Assembly (NCBI GenBank): GCA_035570275.1
Contig: DATMNI010000048.1
Coordinates: 1-48,638 of the forward strand
Length of the DNA stretch: 48,638 nucleotides
DNA from: DATMNI01 sp035570275
Lineage (GTDB): Bacteria > Acidobacteriota > Terriglobia > Bryobacterales > Bryobacteraceae
Reading direction: 5' to 3'
How positions within the stretch are numbered: position 1 is the stretch's first letter; every line of letters starts with the position of its first letter. Below the pieces are notes generated by a model. It worked only from the letters and a program-made list of their open reading frames with translations. It was not told the DNA's origin and made no database searches. A program made the position numbers and the translations under genes. Below are positions 17,476-26,088 of this stretch, one piece after another.

Positions 17476-18009
17476 CTACTTACCGCCTTCCGACCAGGGC
17501 GGCGCTACGCCGGCCATTCGGGCATACGCGATCAACTGGCCCATGTGCTCGTTGGCGTGGACGATGATGCGGAGGTACATGCCGTCCACGGTGGCGTCGC
17601 GCTTGTTGACCTTGACGGCGCGGCGCAGGTCGGCGGGCTTCGCGGCGGCGTGGGCGGTTTTGACGGCTTCGAGCGAGCGCTTGAGCCAACCGATCACGTC
17701 GGCTTTGGCGGTCACGGTTTTTTCCATGTCTTGCGACTTCAGATCGGCGGGAAGTTTGGGGCCGGTTATGTTCAACAGGCCGAAATTGGCGATGGCGATG
17801 TGCATGTACACTTCGCTCATGGACCGCACCCCGGGCGTGGGACGAAAGGAGAATTTCTCGGCCGGGGTAGCGTCGGCCAACGCCACCAGTTGTTTGGAAA
17901 CGTGAACCCATTCGCCGTCGTAGCCCTGCCAGAGGCCTTCGAGAGGGTCGTCCCCTTGCGCGTGCAAGGCGATGCCGCTCAGGAGAACGGCCAGCACTAT
18001 CGTTTTCAT
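17476..18009 (-). CDS. Exported DinB-family protein
   Basis: A 177-residue protein with a signal peptide (MKTIVLAVLLSGIALHAQ) and a DinB/YfiT-like four-helix fold. His70 (in SEVYMHIA), His151 and His155 (VHANEHMGQL) match the three-His metal site of the superfamily. DinB-like proteins are metal-dependent enzymes or thiol S-transferases of many kinds; this one's reaction is not known. It is divergent from iorA with a 78-base gap, but no shared regulation is visible. Confidence 0.8.
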   Translation of the reverse strand: MKTIVLAVLLSGIALHAQGDDPLEGLWQGYDGEWVHVSKQLVALADATPAEKFSFRPTPGVRSMSEVYMHIAIANFGLLNITGPKLPADLKSQDMEKTVTAKADVIGWLKRSLEAVKTAHAAAKPADLRRAVKVNKRDATVDGMYLRIIVHANEHMGQLIAYARMAGVAPPWSEGGK

Positions 18010-18087
18010 CCCTCAAGCTTATCGCATCACCCACCCGCGGCGGATGTAGACTATTCCTAGGAACTCCGGTCTGTGTGAGGTGAGGAA

Positions 18088-18558
18088 ATGGCGCACGTTT
18101 CACTCCGAGTCAACGGCAAGGCCCATGCGCTTGAGGTCGATCCGCAGTGTCCGCTTTTGTACGTGCTGCGCGACAATGTGGGCCTGAACAATCCCCGATT
18201 TGGCTGCGGCCTGGGCCAATGCGGCGCTTGCACGGTGCTGGTGAATCAGGTGCCCGTGCGGTCGTGCCTGCTGCCGGTGGCACAGGCGGCCGGCAAGGAG
18301 ATCGTGACGCTGGAGGGGCTGGGCACGCCCGAGCATCCGCATCCGGTGCAGCAGGCCTTCATTGCGGAACAGGCCTTCCAATGCGGCTACTGCCTGAACG
18401 GCTGGGTGGTCACCACCAAGGCGCTGCTGGATAAGCATCCGCATCCCACCCCGGTGCAGATGAAGGCGGCTTTCGAAGGCCTGGTGTGCCGGTGCGGCAG
18501 CCACGTGCAGATCGCGGCGGCGGTGCACCGCGCGGCTGGAATGAAGAGGAGCGCATAG
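18088..18558 (+). CDS. iorA: [2Fe-2S] subunit of an isoquinoline 1-oxidoreductase-like enzyme
   Basis: A 156-residue xanthine-oxidase-family iron-sulfur subunit. The plant-ferredoxin-type cluster is Cys40, Cys45, Cys48 and Cys60 (CGLGQCGACTV). The second cluster is Cys99, Cys102, Cys134 and Cys136 (CGYCLNGW, CRCGSH). It passes electrons from the molybdenum subunit encoded 3 bases downstream (18561). It lacks a FAD partner, as in IorAB and aldehyde dehydrogenases of this branch. The substrate may be an N-heterocycle or an aldehyde; the sequence cannot decide. Confidence 0.9.
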   Translation: MAHVSLRVNGKAHALEVDPQCPLLYVLRDNVGLNNPRFGCGLGQCGACTVLVNQVPVRSCLLPVAQAAGKEIVTLEGLGTPEHPHPVQQAFIAEQAFQCGYCLNGWVVTTKALLDKHPHPTPVQMKAAFEGLVCRCGSHVQIAAAVHRAAGMKRSA

Positions 18559-18560
18559 GC

Positions 18561-20903
18561 ATGGCTTCCCGAGCTTTGACTTCCCGCGTTTCCGCATCCC
18601 GCAGAGATTTTTTCAAGGCCGGGGGCGGCCTGCTGATCGGCTTCAGCCTCACCAGCAGCGGCGTGCTTCCCCAATTAGCCGCCGCCAATCCGGCGCCCAG
18701 CCGTCTGGACGCGTGGCTGCGCATCGGCGCCGATGGCACGGTGCGCGTTTTTACCGGCAAGGTGGATATCGGCATGGGCGTACAGACAGCCCTGACGCAG
18801 GTGGTGGCCGAGGAACTGGACGTGGCGCCCGAGCGCGTGCACCTCATCATGGGCGACACGGCGGCGACGCCCGACCAGGGAGGGGTTGGCGGCAGCACGT
18901 CGATCTCCGCCGGCGCTCGTCCGCTGCGCAACGCCGCGGCCACGGCCCGGCTGCTGCTGCTCCAACTGGCTGCAACCAGGCTGGGCGCGCCGGTCGAACA
19001 GCTTCAGGTGAAGAACGGAATCGTCAGCCGGAAAGACGCCGCGCCCGGCAGTTCGACATACGCAAGTGTCTCTTACGCAAGCCTGGCGGGAGCGCAGGAT
19101 TTGAACGACACGCTGCGTGTCTCGGGCGGCGGTTTCGCCATCAACGTGGAAGGCAGCGGCAAGCCGAAGGACCCGGCGACCTACACCATCGTCGGCCAGT
19201 CTCTGCCGCGGGTCGATCTGGCGCCGAAGATCCTGGGGCGCGCCGTGTATTCCACCGACGTGCGGGTTCCCGGCATGCTGCACGGGCGCGTAATCCGGCC
19301 GGCGGGCGCTGGCGCAGCGCTGCAGAGCGTGGATGAGAGCGCCGTGAAGGCGATTCCAGGTTACGTCAAGACGGTGGTCAAGGGAAATTTCGTGGGCGTG
19401 CTGGCGGAGAACGAGTGGGCCGCCATCCGCGCCGCCAAGGAGTTGAAGGTCACCTGGGGCAGCCCGGCCGCGGCGTTTCCCTCCGACGTCTACGCACACA
19501 TGCGCGCCGCCAAACCCATCGCCACGCGGCAACTCACGGCGCAGGGCGATGCGGCGGCCTTGTCGCGCGCGGCTCTGTCTGGCGCGGCGAAGAAACTGGA
19601 AGCCAGCTACGAGTGGCCGTTTCAATCGCACGCCACCATGGGGCCGGGATGCGCGGTGGCCGATGTGAAGGGCGCCGATGGTAAGACGGACCGTGTGACC
19701 ACCGTCTGGACCGGGGCGCAGAAACCGCACGCCCTGCAGAAGGGCCTGGCGCAGATGCTGCGCGTGCCCGAAGACCAGGTGCGCGTGGTGTGGGTGGAGG
19801 CGGCCGGTTCCTATGGCCGCGCCGGCGATGAAGATGTGGCGGCCGATGCGGCGCTGCTTTCGCAAGCCGCCGGCAAGCCGGTGCGCGTGCAGTGGTCGCG
19901 CGCCGACATGACAGCTTGGGGCGGCAAGGGGCCGGCGGCGATCGTCGATCTGGCGGCCGCGCTGGATGCCCAGGGCGCGGTGACGGCGCTCGAACTTACT
20001 TCGCGCGCCTTCTCCGGCACCGAAATTATTCCGCAGCCGAATACCGCCGGCAACATGCTGGCGGCGCAATTGATCGGGATGCCGAACACCAACCCGGGCG
20101 AGGAGTATGTGCAGTGGGGCGGCAGCACCTACGCCTACACCATCCCCAACGTGCATGTGACCGGCCACATCATCGCGCCGCTGTACGAATCGCAATCGCC
20201 GCTGCGTACCACCCACTTGCGCGACCCCAACGGACCGGCGGGGACCTTCGCGGCGGAATCCTTTATGGACGAACTGGCCGCGGCAGCCGGAGCCGACCCC
20301 ATCGAGTTCCGTTTGCGGCATACGGCTGACCCGCGGGCGCACGCCGTGCTTCGGGCGGCGGCGGAACGGGCCAGGTGGGATACGCGTCCCTCGCCCAAGC
20401 GGGGCGGGAGCGGCCCGCGTGAAGACAAGGGTGCAGGCACGAGTGTCAGCATAGGACGAGGCATCGCGCTCGCCCTTCGCGCCGGAACCTATGTGGCGAC
20501 CGTGGCCGAGGTGGAGGTGGACACCCGAACCGGCGTGGTGCGCGTGAAGCGCCTGGTGTGCGCGCACGATTGCGGATTAATCGTCAACCCGGGCGCACTG
20601 CGGGGCACGATTCAGGCCAACCTGATTCAATCCCTCGGCCGGACGCTGAAAGAAGAAGTGACGTTCGACCAGACCCACGTCACCAGCGTGGATTGGAACA
20701 CGTACCCGGTGGCGCGCTGGTCGGATATCCCGGAGGTGGAGGTGATTCTGCTGAACCATCCGGAAATCGCCCCGAGCGGTGCGGGCGAGCCGTCCTCGCG
20801 GCCGACGCCCGCGGCCATCAACAACGCCATCTTCGATGCCACGGGGGTGCGGTTGCGCTGCGTGCCGTTGACGCCGGACCGGGTCAAGGCGGCGCTGGGG
20901 TAA
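18561..20903 (+). CDS. iorB: Molybdopterin-binding subunit of isoquinoline 1-oxidoreductase-like enzyme
   Basis: A 780-residue molybdenum hydroxylase large subunit. ATG 18561 follows AGGAGCGCATAGGC and overlaps nothing; frame upstream to 18486 belongs to iorA. The N-terminus has a twin-arginine signal (SASRRDFFKAGGGLLIGFSL), so the folded enzyme with its iron-sulfur partner is likely exported to the periplasm. Motifs include VDIGMGVQTALTQVVAEEL, GGVGGSTSIS near the front, and GAGEPSSRPTPAAINNAIFDATG at the end, carrying the catalytic Glu of the family (Glu in GAGE). It forms an operon with iorA. No XdhC-type maturation factor is nearby. The electron acceptor is unknown; a cytochrome subunit is not in the window. 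Confidence 0.9.
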   Translation: MASRALTSRVSASRRDFFKAGGGLLIGFSLTSSGVLPQLAAANPAPSRLDAWLRIGADGTVRVFTGKVDIGMGVQTALTQVVAEELDVAPERVHLIMGDTAATPDQGGVGGSTSISAGARPLRNAAATARLLLLQLAATRLGAPVEQLQVKNGIVSRKDAAPGSSTYASVSYASLAGAQDLNDTLRVSGGGFAINVEGSGKPKDPATYTIVGQSLPRVDLAPKILGRAVYSTDVRVPGMLHGRVIRPAGAGAALQSVDESAVKAIPGYVKTVVKGNFVGVLAENEWAAIRAAKELKVTWGSPAAAFPSDVYAHMRAAKPIATRQLTAQGDAAALSRAALSGAAKKLEASYEWPFQSHATMGPGCAVADVKGADGKTDRVTTVWTGAQKPHALQKGLAQMLRVPEDQVRVVWVEAAGSYGRAGDEDVAADAALLSQAAGKPVRVQWSRADMTAWGGKGPAAIVDLAAALDAQGAVTALELTSRAFSGTEIIPQPNTAGNMLAAQLIGMPNTNPGEEYVQWGGSTYAYTIPNVHVTGHIIAPLYESQSPLRTTHLRDPNGPAGTFAAESFMDELAAAAGADPIEFRLRHTADPRAHAVLRAAAERARWDTRPSPKRGGSGPREDKGAGTSVSIGRGIALALRAGTYVATVAEVEVDTRTGVVRVKRLVCAHDCGLIVNPGALRGTIQANLIQSLGRTLKEEVTFDQTHVTSVDWNTYPVARWSDIPEVEVILLNHPEIAPSGAGEPSSRPTPAAINNAIFDATGVRLRCVPLTPDRVKAALG

Positions 20904-20944
20904 GGGCGGTATGTGGAAAGGATGAAAGTCGCCCGTGGCGCTAT

Positions 20945-21142
20945 GTGGGGCAGGTTGTTAACCTGCGGCGGATTGGCAATCCGCCTGCCGGGAGTTGGCG
21001 GTTAGCCGAACTTCCACAAGCGACTTGCGAGAGTGCGGCGGATTGGCAATCCGCCTGTCGCGCCTCGAGCAAGGCCGCCAAGACCGACTGCTCGCTTCGC
21101 ATCGCGCAGGCGGATTAACAACCCGCCGACAATCTGCCCCAC
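20945..21142. repeat. Cluster of REP-like palindromes
   Basis: Three elements follow iorB. The first (20945-20992) is complete: GGGGCAGGTTGTTAACCTGC then GGCGGATTGGCAATCCGCC, two palindromes in a row. The second (21035-21060) has only the second palindrome. The third (21106-21142) is inverted and diverged (GGCGGATTAACAACCCGCC then GTGGGG on the other strand). Related copies lie at 16410 and 27678. They look like non-autonomous REP/BIME elements. Confidence 0.8.
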
Positions 21143-21163
21143 AGGGTCCCCTCGGCCGCAAGT

Positions 21164-21343
21164 GTATCTTTAGATAGGCGGGTGTCTTTAGATACCGGCT
21201 CTAAGCCGCGAGGCGGTGTTTTCCCCCGTTTCCAGTGGGTGTATTTACGATCCCGCTACTTTCCGAAACGTTTTACCATTCATTCAGGATCACGTCGGCC
21301 GCACTTAGTAAGGTCCTACACTTTCAATCGGGAGATCGGCAGG
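21164..21343 (+). promoter_or_regulatory. Duplicated ~180-base leader, copy 1 (orphaned)
   Basis: This segment aligns over its whole length with 21979-22162. Shared blocks include TGTCTTTAGATAC, CGGCTCTAAGCC, GTTTCCAGTGGGTGTAT, CATTCATTCAGGAT, CACTTTCAATC/CACACTCAATC and a purine-rich ribosome site ending in GTG. In copy 2 the GTG opens a large exported gene. In copy 1 the frame from GTG 21343 stops after about 24 codons, so the downstream gene has been lost. Confidence 0.7.
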
Positions 21344-21978
21344 TGAGTAAAAATCAACGAGCGATCGGGTGGGGCCGTAACCGTCTCCGCCGGCAACGGC
21401 GGAACCTTTCTTAGGAGGTGCTACTCTAACCTTGCCATAGCCATCCAGTAAGCAAACCAGGCCGGGCAGGCGATCCCTCCATCGCCTGCTCCACCTGGTC
21501 CTCCCCACCCTGCCAGTTCAGCCAACGAAGGCTTTGCACCTTACCATTCCCTATCCAGAACTTCTGGTGTTGACACGCCAAAACAACAATATGCGCCCTC
21601 ACCGGGGAGCGCCCAGAGACGTTCGCCCCAATTACGTTCGCAAGAACTCCTTCCAGCCGGGCTAAAGCCAAACATGGTTCGCCGCCCGTTCGGCGCGGGG
21701 GCGCCTGTATCTCTTATGTCACCAGTATCCAGGTGTATCCAGGGTAAGTTCACCGGCACCAACCATCGGCCGAATCTGCCCCTTCATCACCCGGCCCGCT
21801 GTGATCCCGGCCGCGGATCAACCCGGCTGACGTGGTGAAGGCCACGCGCATTTTTCCCGGCTCCGGCGGGTTCGCCCTGGCTGCGCCGCATCGCGGTTTC
21901 CACCGCGGGCATCATCTCCGGAATCGTCCACGCAGTCGCCGTAAAGCTGAAACTTCGCAAAGTGGATTTGCTCCCGGT
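21344..21978. other. Degenerate region between the two leader copies
   Basis: No intact gene. On the minus strand, three overlapping short frames (21762-21541, 21671-21426, 21508-21305) look like one protein broken by frameshifts, with phrases such as GNGKVQSLRWLNW and LLDGYGKVRVAPPKKGS; I do not recognise the family. On the plus strand near 21885-21975 a frame reads LRRIAVSTAGIISGIVHAVA, which may be a membrane-protein scrap. Both are weak readings. Confidence 0.3.
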
Positions 21979-22161
21979 ATATCTTTTGATAAGCGGCTGT
22001 CTTTAGATACGCGGCTCTAAGCCAGATACAGTGAATTCCCCAGTTTCCAGTGGGTGTATCTACTATCTTCCTCTTTTCTTGCATCGTTCTACTATTCATT
22101 CAGGATTACTGCCGGCGCCGCGACTGGCGCTGACTTACACACTCAATCAGGAGAAACGAAG
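21979..22161 (+). promoter_or_regulatory. Duplicated leader, copy 2, before the cadherin-like gene
   Basis: Conserved counterpart of 21164-21343, ending in AATCAGGAGAAACGAAG directly before GTG 22162. AGGAG gives a good ribosome site. Blocks conserved between copies but far from the start (TTAGATAC.CGGCTCTAAGCC and CCCAGTTTCCAGTGGG, which can fold as a short hairpin) suggest an untranslated-leader or operator function. I cannot match it to a known riboswitch. Confidence 0.6.
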
Positions 22162-25100
22162 GTGTCCACCTCAAACGTTATTCGCACTTACAACACCGAT
22201 ACCCGAAGGTGGGTCTCATTGGCCCTCATCACATTCGGCATCGCGGCTTTGGCCGCAACTACGGCGCACGCGGCCTCCACGCAAGCCCTCATCAGCGGGG
22301 AGATCGAACGGATGGCGGTAAACAATGTGTCCGACCCCTGGTCTGGCGGAACCATCGTGGTGGGCGGCCAGACCGTGATGATTCCACGCAATCTGCTCTT
22401 TGACCTTCCGGCGAACCGCCTCACGCTGGTACAAATTTTCACCGGGGCGCCCGCGGGTTGTGCCGCCGTTGGCGAAAGCGGCCTTGCCAAGTCCGACACC
22501 TGCAACAACCGGACGTCCGGCGGATTTGCCGCCATCGCCGCCAACCGCACCAGCGGCGGCAACGTCATCGCCGGCGATATCTACATCGAGAAGGGCCGCG
22601 AGATCGTCACCGGAGTGGTGACCTACATCAACTACACGGATGGCTACCTTCGCGTAGCCGGCGCGCCCGGAAGCCCCACCACCGGCGTCATGATTCGCAT
22701 GAACGACCCGGCTGGGCGGCACACGTTTCAGCAGGGCCTCGGCTGCTCCGGCGGGCCGAATTGCAGTCCCGATCCGCGCTTCACTCTGGACGCGGACAAC
22801 TACACCCACGTATTCACCACCGGCTATCCCCTTTGCCTGCCCAGCACCAGGCCACGCACGTTCAACGACACGCACGGCATTCTGGGCGGCGGACTCCGCA
22901 CGGCCCAGGCAGCCTTCGACGGCACCGGCGACGCTCTCTGTCCCGCCACGAACCGCACCATCAACAACGGCCAGCCCGTGGACGATTCGCGACGCTTCGC
23001 CCCCGTCATGCTGAACGACCACATTACCGCCGAAGGCAATTTCGAAACCATCAACGGCGTCCGCTTCCTCTCCTCCCACACCTTCAAGGTGTCGCGCGCG
23101 CTAACTACCAAGACAACCGCCAGTCAGCCCGATTACATGTTGCTGGATGAGGTCTTCATCGATGCGCCCGGGTTTCAGAACAAGCGTGCCCGCACGCTCT
23201 TCATCGGCTTTGCCACCATCGCGCCCGCGGATATCCTGATCTGGTCGCTGCACTACGATCCCAAGACCAACGACGCCCACGAATTCCCCCTCGCCACCAC
23301 GGTCGGCTGCGATATCGCCGACGGCGCCGGAACCTGCACCAGCCAGGGAGCGGCCGGCGGAGTCAACCCGATCTTCCGGGTACGCCACGATGTCGACCTG
23401 GCGATCAACACCAAGGGCAAACTCGACCCCTGCGCCCATCTGCGCGCGGACCCGCGATTCCTGGCTCTGAACCCATGCCCGCTGAACGGCTCGATTGCGG
23501 AGCAGTTTGCCATCCTCAGCCCGATACCGCACGAGATCCAGGCGCGCACCGGCAAGAAATATACCGACATGGCTCAACCGTCCCTGTTCACGCTGGACGT
23601 CCAGGGACAGGATGCAACCTGGGGCCAATACCTGTTTCCGTTCGGCATCGGATTGGGCGGCATCGAAATCCCCGACTTCTTCGAGGTTAATCTCGATAAG
23701 GTTTCGACGCCCTACCTCTTTTCCGGCATCCCATGGAACCTCGACCGGCGTCTCAGCCCCGCCGGGTGCCTCGCCAGCGGGTGCGAGTCCACTCCGCAGC
23801 CTCTCGATCCGTTCCCGTTTGAAGGTCTCGACCCGCGCGTCCAGATCAGTTTTCCGGCCGTTTCCTACTTCGACCCGCTCTTCACCGCGACCTCGCTGGG
23901 TCTGGTGCAGGACCGCATCCTATCCTACGTCTCCGGCGTCAAAGGCAACTTCGACGGCAACGCTACGGTGCTGGCATGGCCGCCCACGGACCCGGGGGCC
24001 ACGCCCATTCTGGCGACGCCCCCGCTGCTCGCATTTTGCCCCGTGATCGTCAACATCTCTCCCATCGCCAATGACGATACTGCCACCGCCGTACAGGCGA
24101 CGGCGACGACAGTCAGTCTGCTGGGTAACGATTTCGACCTGGATGGCAGCCTCAATCCGGCCAGCGTCACCATCGTAGGCGCGCCCGCCCACGGCGCTGC
24201 CGTCCTGAATGGCGCCGGCGGCGTCACTTACACCTCCGCCGCGGGTTTCGCCGGCACGGACACTTTCCACTACACCGTGCGGGACACCGGAACCCCGAGC
24301 GCCGTTTCGAATACGGCCGCGGTCACCATCACGGTGACGGCTCCGGCGGCCGCGCTAGCGCCCACCGCCCGAAACGACGCGGCGTCCGCCACCGCCGGCA
24401 TCGCTGCCGCCATCAGCGTCCTCGCCAATGATGCGGCCGCGCCGGCCCGCACCCTCAACCCGGCCACGGTAGTTATAGTCACTCAGCCGGGGAACGGAAC
24501 CGCCAACGCCAATGCTGCCGGTACCGTCACTTTCACGGCTAACGCGGGATCTAGCGGTAACTCCACCTTCACTTACAACGTGAAAGACACTCAGGGTGCA
24601 GTTTCCAATGATGCGACGGTAACTGTTGCCGTCAATGCCCCTCCAGTCGCGCACAATGACTTCCCGGCTACCTCGGCCGCCACGGCTGTCACCATAGCGG
24701 TGCTGGCCAACGATACCGATAGCGACGGCACTCTCAATGCTGCCAGCGTAGCCATCGTATCGCCGCCGGCCACCGGCACCGCGGTAGTGAACACCGCCAC
24801 CGGTACCGTACTGTATACGCCCGCAATTGGAGCGGTTCTCTCCGACACCTTTACCTACACGGTGCGGGACAACCTCGGCGCCGTCTCAAACATCGCTACC
24901 GTTCTGGTGTCGATCACCAACCAACTGCCGACCGCCAATCCCGATTCCGCCGCCACCACCACCGGCGTGCCGGTCGTCATCAATGTCACTGCGAATGACA
25001 CCGATCCGGACGGAACCATTGCGCAGGCCACGGTTGCGCTGCTCACGCAGCCGGCAAATGGAACCGCCGTCAACAACCTGAATGGCACCATCACCTACAG

Positions 25101-26040
25101 ATCGGCCGCCCTCTTCGCCGGGACGGTCACCTTCCAATATCGGGTGAGCGATAACCTGGGGGGCGTATCCAACGCGGGGATCGTTACCGTGGTGGTCGGC
25201 AGTATTCCGCCCACCGCCAATAACGACACCGCCACCGCCATCGCCGGGCAGCCGGTCACCATCAACGTCCTGGCCAACGACACCGATCCGGACAGCCCGA
25301 TCAACCCGGCCAGTGTCGCCATTCTGTCTCAGCCGGCCAGCGGTACGGCTACCGTGAACCCCAATGGAAATGGAACGATCGTCTTCACGGGCACGGCCAG
25401 CACCACCTTCACGTACACGGTAGCGGACATCTTCGGTGGAGTTTCGAAGCCGGCGACCGTTACGATAACCATCGGCGCCGCCACCAACGCGCCTGTGGCG
25501 GTCAACGATTCGGCATCCACCCCCGTGGCGACCGCGGTTGACATCAACGTGCTCGCCAACGACACGGGAAACAACATCAACCCCGCTTCCGTCACGGTGG
25601 TCGCAGCGCCGGCAAACGGCTCGGCGGCGGTCAACCCGGCGACTGGCGTCATTACATATACGCCGCCGGCTGGATTGGCTGGATCGGTAACGTTCACTTA
25701 CCGCTTTTCGGATGACCAGGGACGTCTGTCCAATACGGCCAAGGTAACCGTGCAAGTCGCGGAAGCCGTCACCACGTCCCGGGTGCAGTTCACGGCCGCC
25801 GGCGCTAGCTGGCGCATCGATGGTTCCACCAATGCCCCTCTAACGGGTGAAACCGTCACCGTCTGCATCGGCAACACTATTAACGCGGCGAAAATCCTGG
25901 GCACCACAATCGTGTCCAACAATGGAAGCTTTAGCCTGTTGCTGACCAATTCGGCGCGTCCTCCGGATGCCACGAACAACATCAGCATCAGGACCAGCTC
26001 GGGAAGTTCGCTTCTGGGCGTCGCCGTAACCATTCGATAG
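22162..26040 (+). CDS. Large exported protein with six cadherin/VCBS-like Ig repeats
   Basis: 1292 residues from GTG 22162, chosen for the AGGAG site and the signal peptide that follows (WVSLALITFGIAALAATTAHAA). Residues about 46-630 form a region I do not recognise; it begins STQALISGEIERMAVNN and includes several paired cysteines. Residues 632-1203 hold six tandem Ig-like repeats of 90-95 residues, each with P.A.ND...T.....I.VLANDTD.DG.LN.ASV and ending TFTYTV.D..G.VSN.A.VTV. This is the Big_9/cadherin-like pattern; the repeated DxD and ND residues suggest calcium binding. The last 90 residues form a separate beta domain (VQFTAAGASWRIDGS). No sorting signal is seen. Likely a surface or matrix protein. 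It sits downstream of a duplicated leader. Confidence 0.8.
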   Translation: MSTSNVIRTYNTDTRRWVSLALITFGIAALAATTAHAASTQALISGEIERMAVNNVSDPWSGGTIVVGGQTVMIPRNLLFDLPANRLTLVQIFTGAPAGCAAVGESGLAKSDTCNNRTSGGFAAIAANRTSGGNVIAGDIYIEKGREIVTGVVTYINYTDGYLRVAGAPGSPTTGVMIRMNDPAGRHTFQQGLGCSGGPNCSPDPRFTLDADNYTHVFTTGYPLCLPSTRPRTFNDTHGILGGGLRTAQAAFDGTGDALCPATNRTINNGQPVDDSRRFAPVMLNDHITAEGNFETINGVRFLSSHTFKVSRALTTKTTASQPDYMLLDEVFIDAPGFQNKRARTLFIGFATIAPADILIWSLHYDPKTNDAHEFPLATTVGCDIADGAGTCTSQGAAGGVNPIFRVRHDVDLAINTKGKLDPCAHLRADPRFLALNPCPLNGSIAEQFAILSPIPHEIQARTGKKYTDMAQPSLFTLDVQGQDATWGQYLFPFGIGLGGIEIPDFFEVNLDKVSTPYLFSGIPWNLDRRLSPAGCLASGCESTPQPLDPFPFEGLDPRVQISFPAVSYFDPLFTATSLGLVQDRILSYVSGVKGNFDGNATVLAWPPTDPGATPILATPPLLAFCPVIVNISPIANDDTATAVQATATTVSLLGNDFDLDGSLNPASVTIVGAPAHGAAVLNGAGGVTYTSAAGFAGTDTFHYTVRDTGTPSAVSNTAAVTITVTAPAAALAPTARNDAASATAGIAAAISVLANDAAAPARTLNPATVVIVTQPGNGTANANAAGTVTFTANAGSSGNSTFTYNVKDTQGAVSNDATVTVAVNAPPVAHNDFPATSAATAVTIAVLANDTDSDGTLNAASVAIVSPPATGTAVVNTATGTVLYTPAIGAVLSDTFTYTVRDNLGAVSNIATVLVSITNQLPTANPDSAATTTGVPVVINVTANDTDPDGTIAQATVALLTQPANGTAVNNLNGTITYRSAALFAGTVTFQYRVSDNLGGVSNAGIVTVVVGSIPPTANNDTATAIAGQPVTINVLANDTDPDSPINPASVAILSQPASGTATVNPNGNGTIVFTGTASTTFTYTVADIFGGVSKPATVTITIGAATNAPVAVNDSASTPVATAVDINVLANDTGNNINPASVTVVAAPANGSAAVNPATGVITYTPPAGLAGSVTFTYRFSDDQGRLSNTAKVTVQVAEAVTTSRVQFTAAGASWRIDGSTNAPLTGETVTVCIGNTINAAKILGTTIVSNNGSFSLLLTNSARPPDATNNISIRTSSGSSLLGVAVTIR

Positions 26041-26088
26041 GCAAACAATCGATAGGCAAACCATGTGCGGCTCCGCGATAATGACAAT

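Noticed and set aside
18675..20567. 630-aa open frame antisense to iorB
   Set aside because: Rich in Arg, His and Gly with no domain; a GC-rich shadow of the strongly supported molybdopterin subunit.
21979..22161. Known riboswitch (c-di-GMP type) in the duplicated leader
   Set aside because: The GGGTG-like words do not assemble into a recognised aptamer core; left as an unassigned conserved leader.
25770..26040. PEP-CTERM or LPXTG sorting signal on the cadherin-like protein
   Set aside because: The C-terminus ends in a beta domain without PEP/LPXTG, membrane helix or basic tail.
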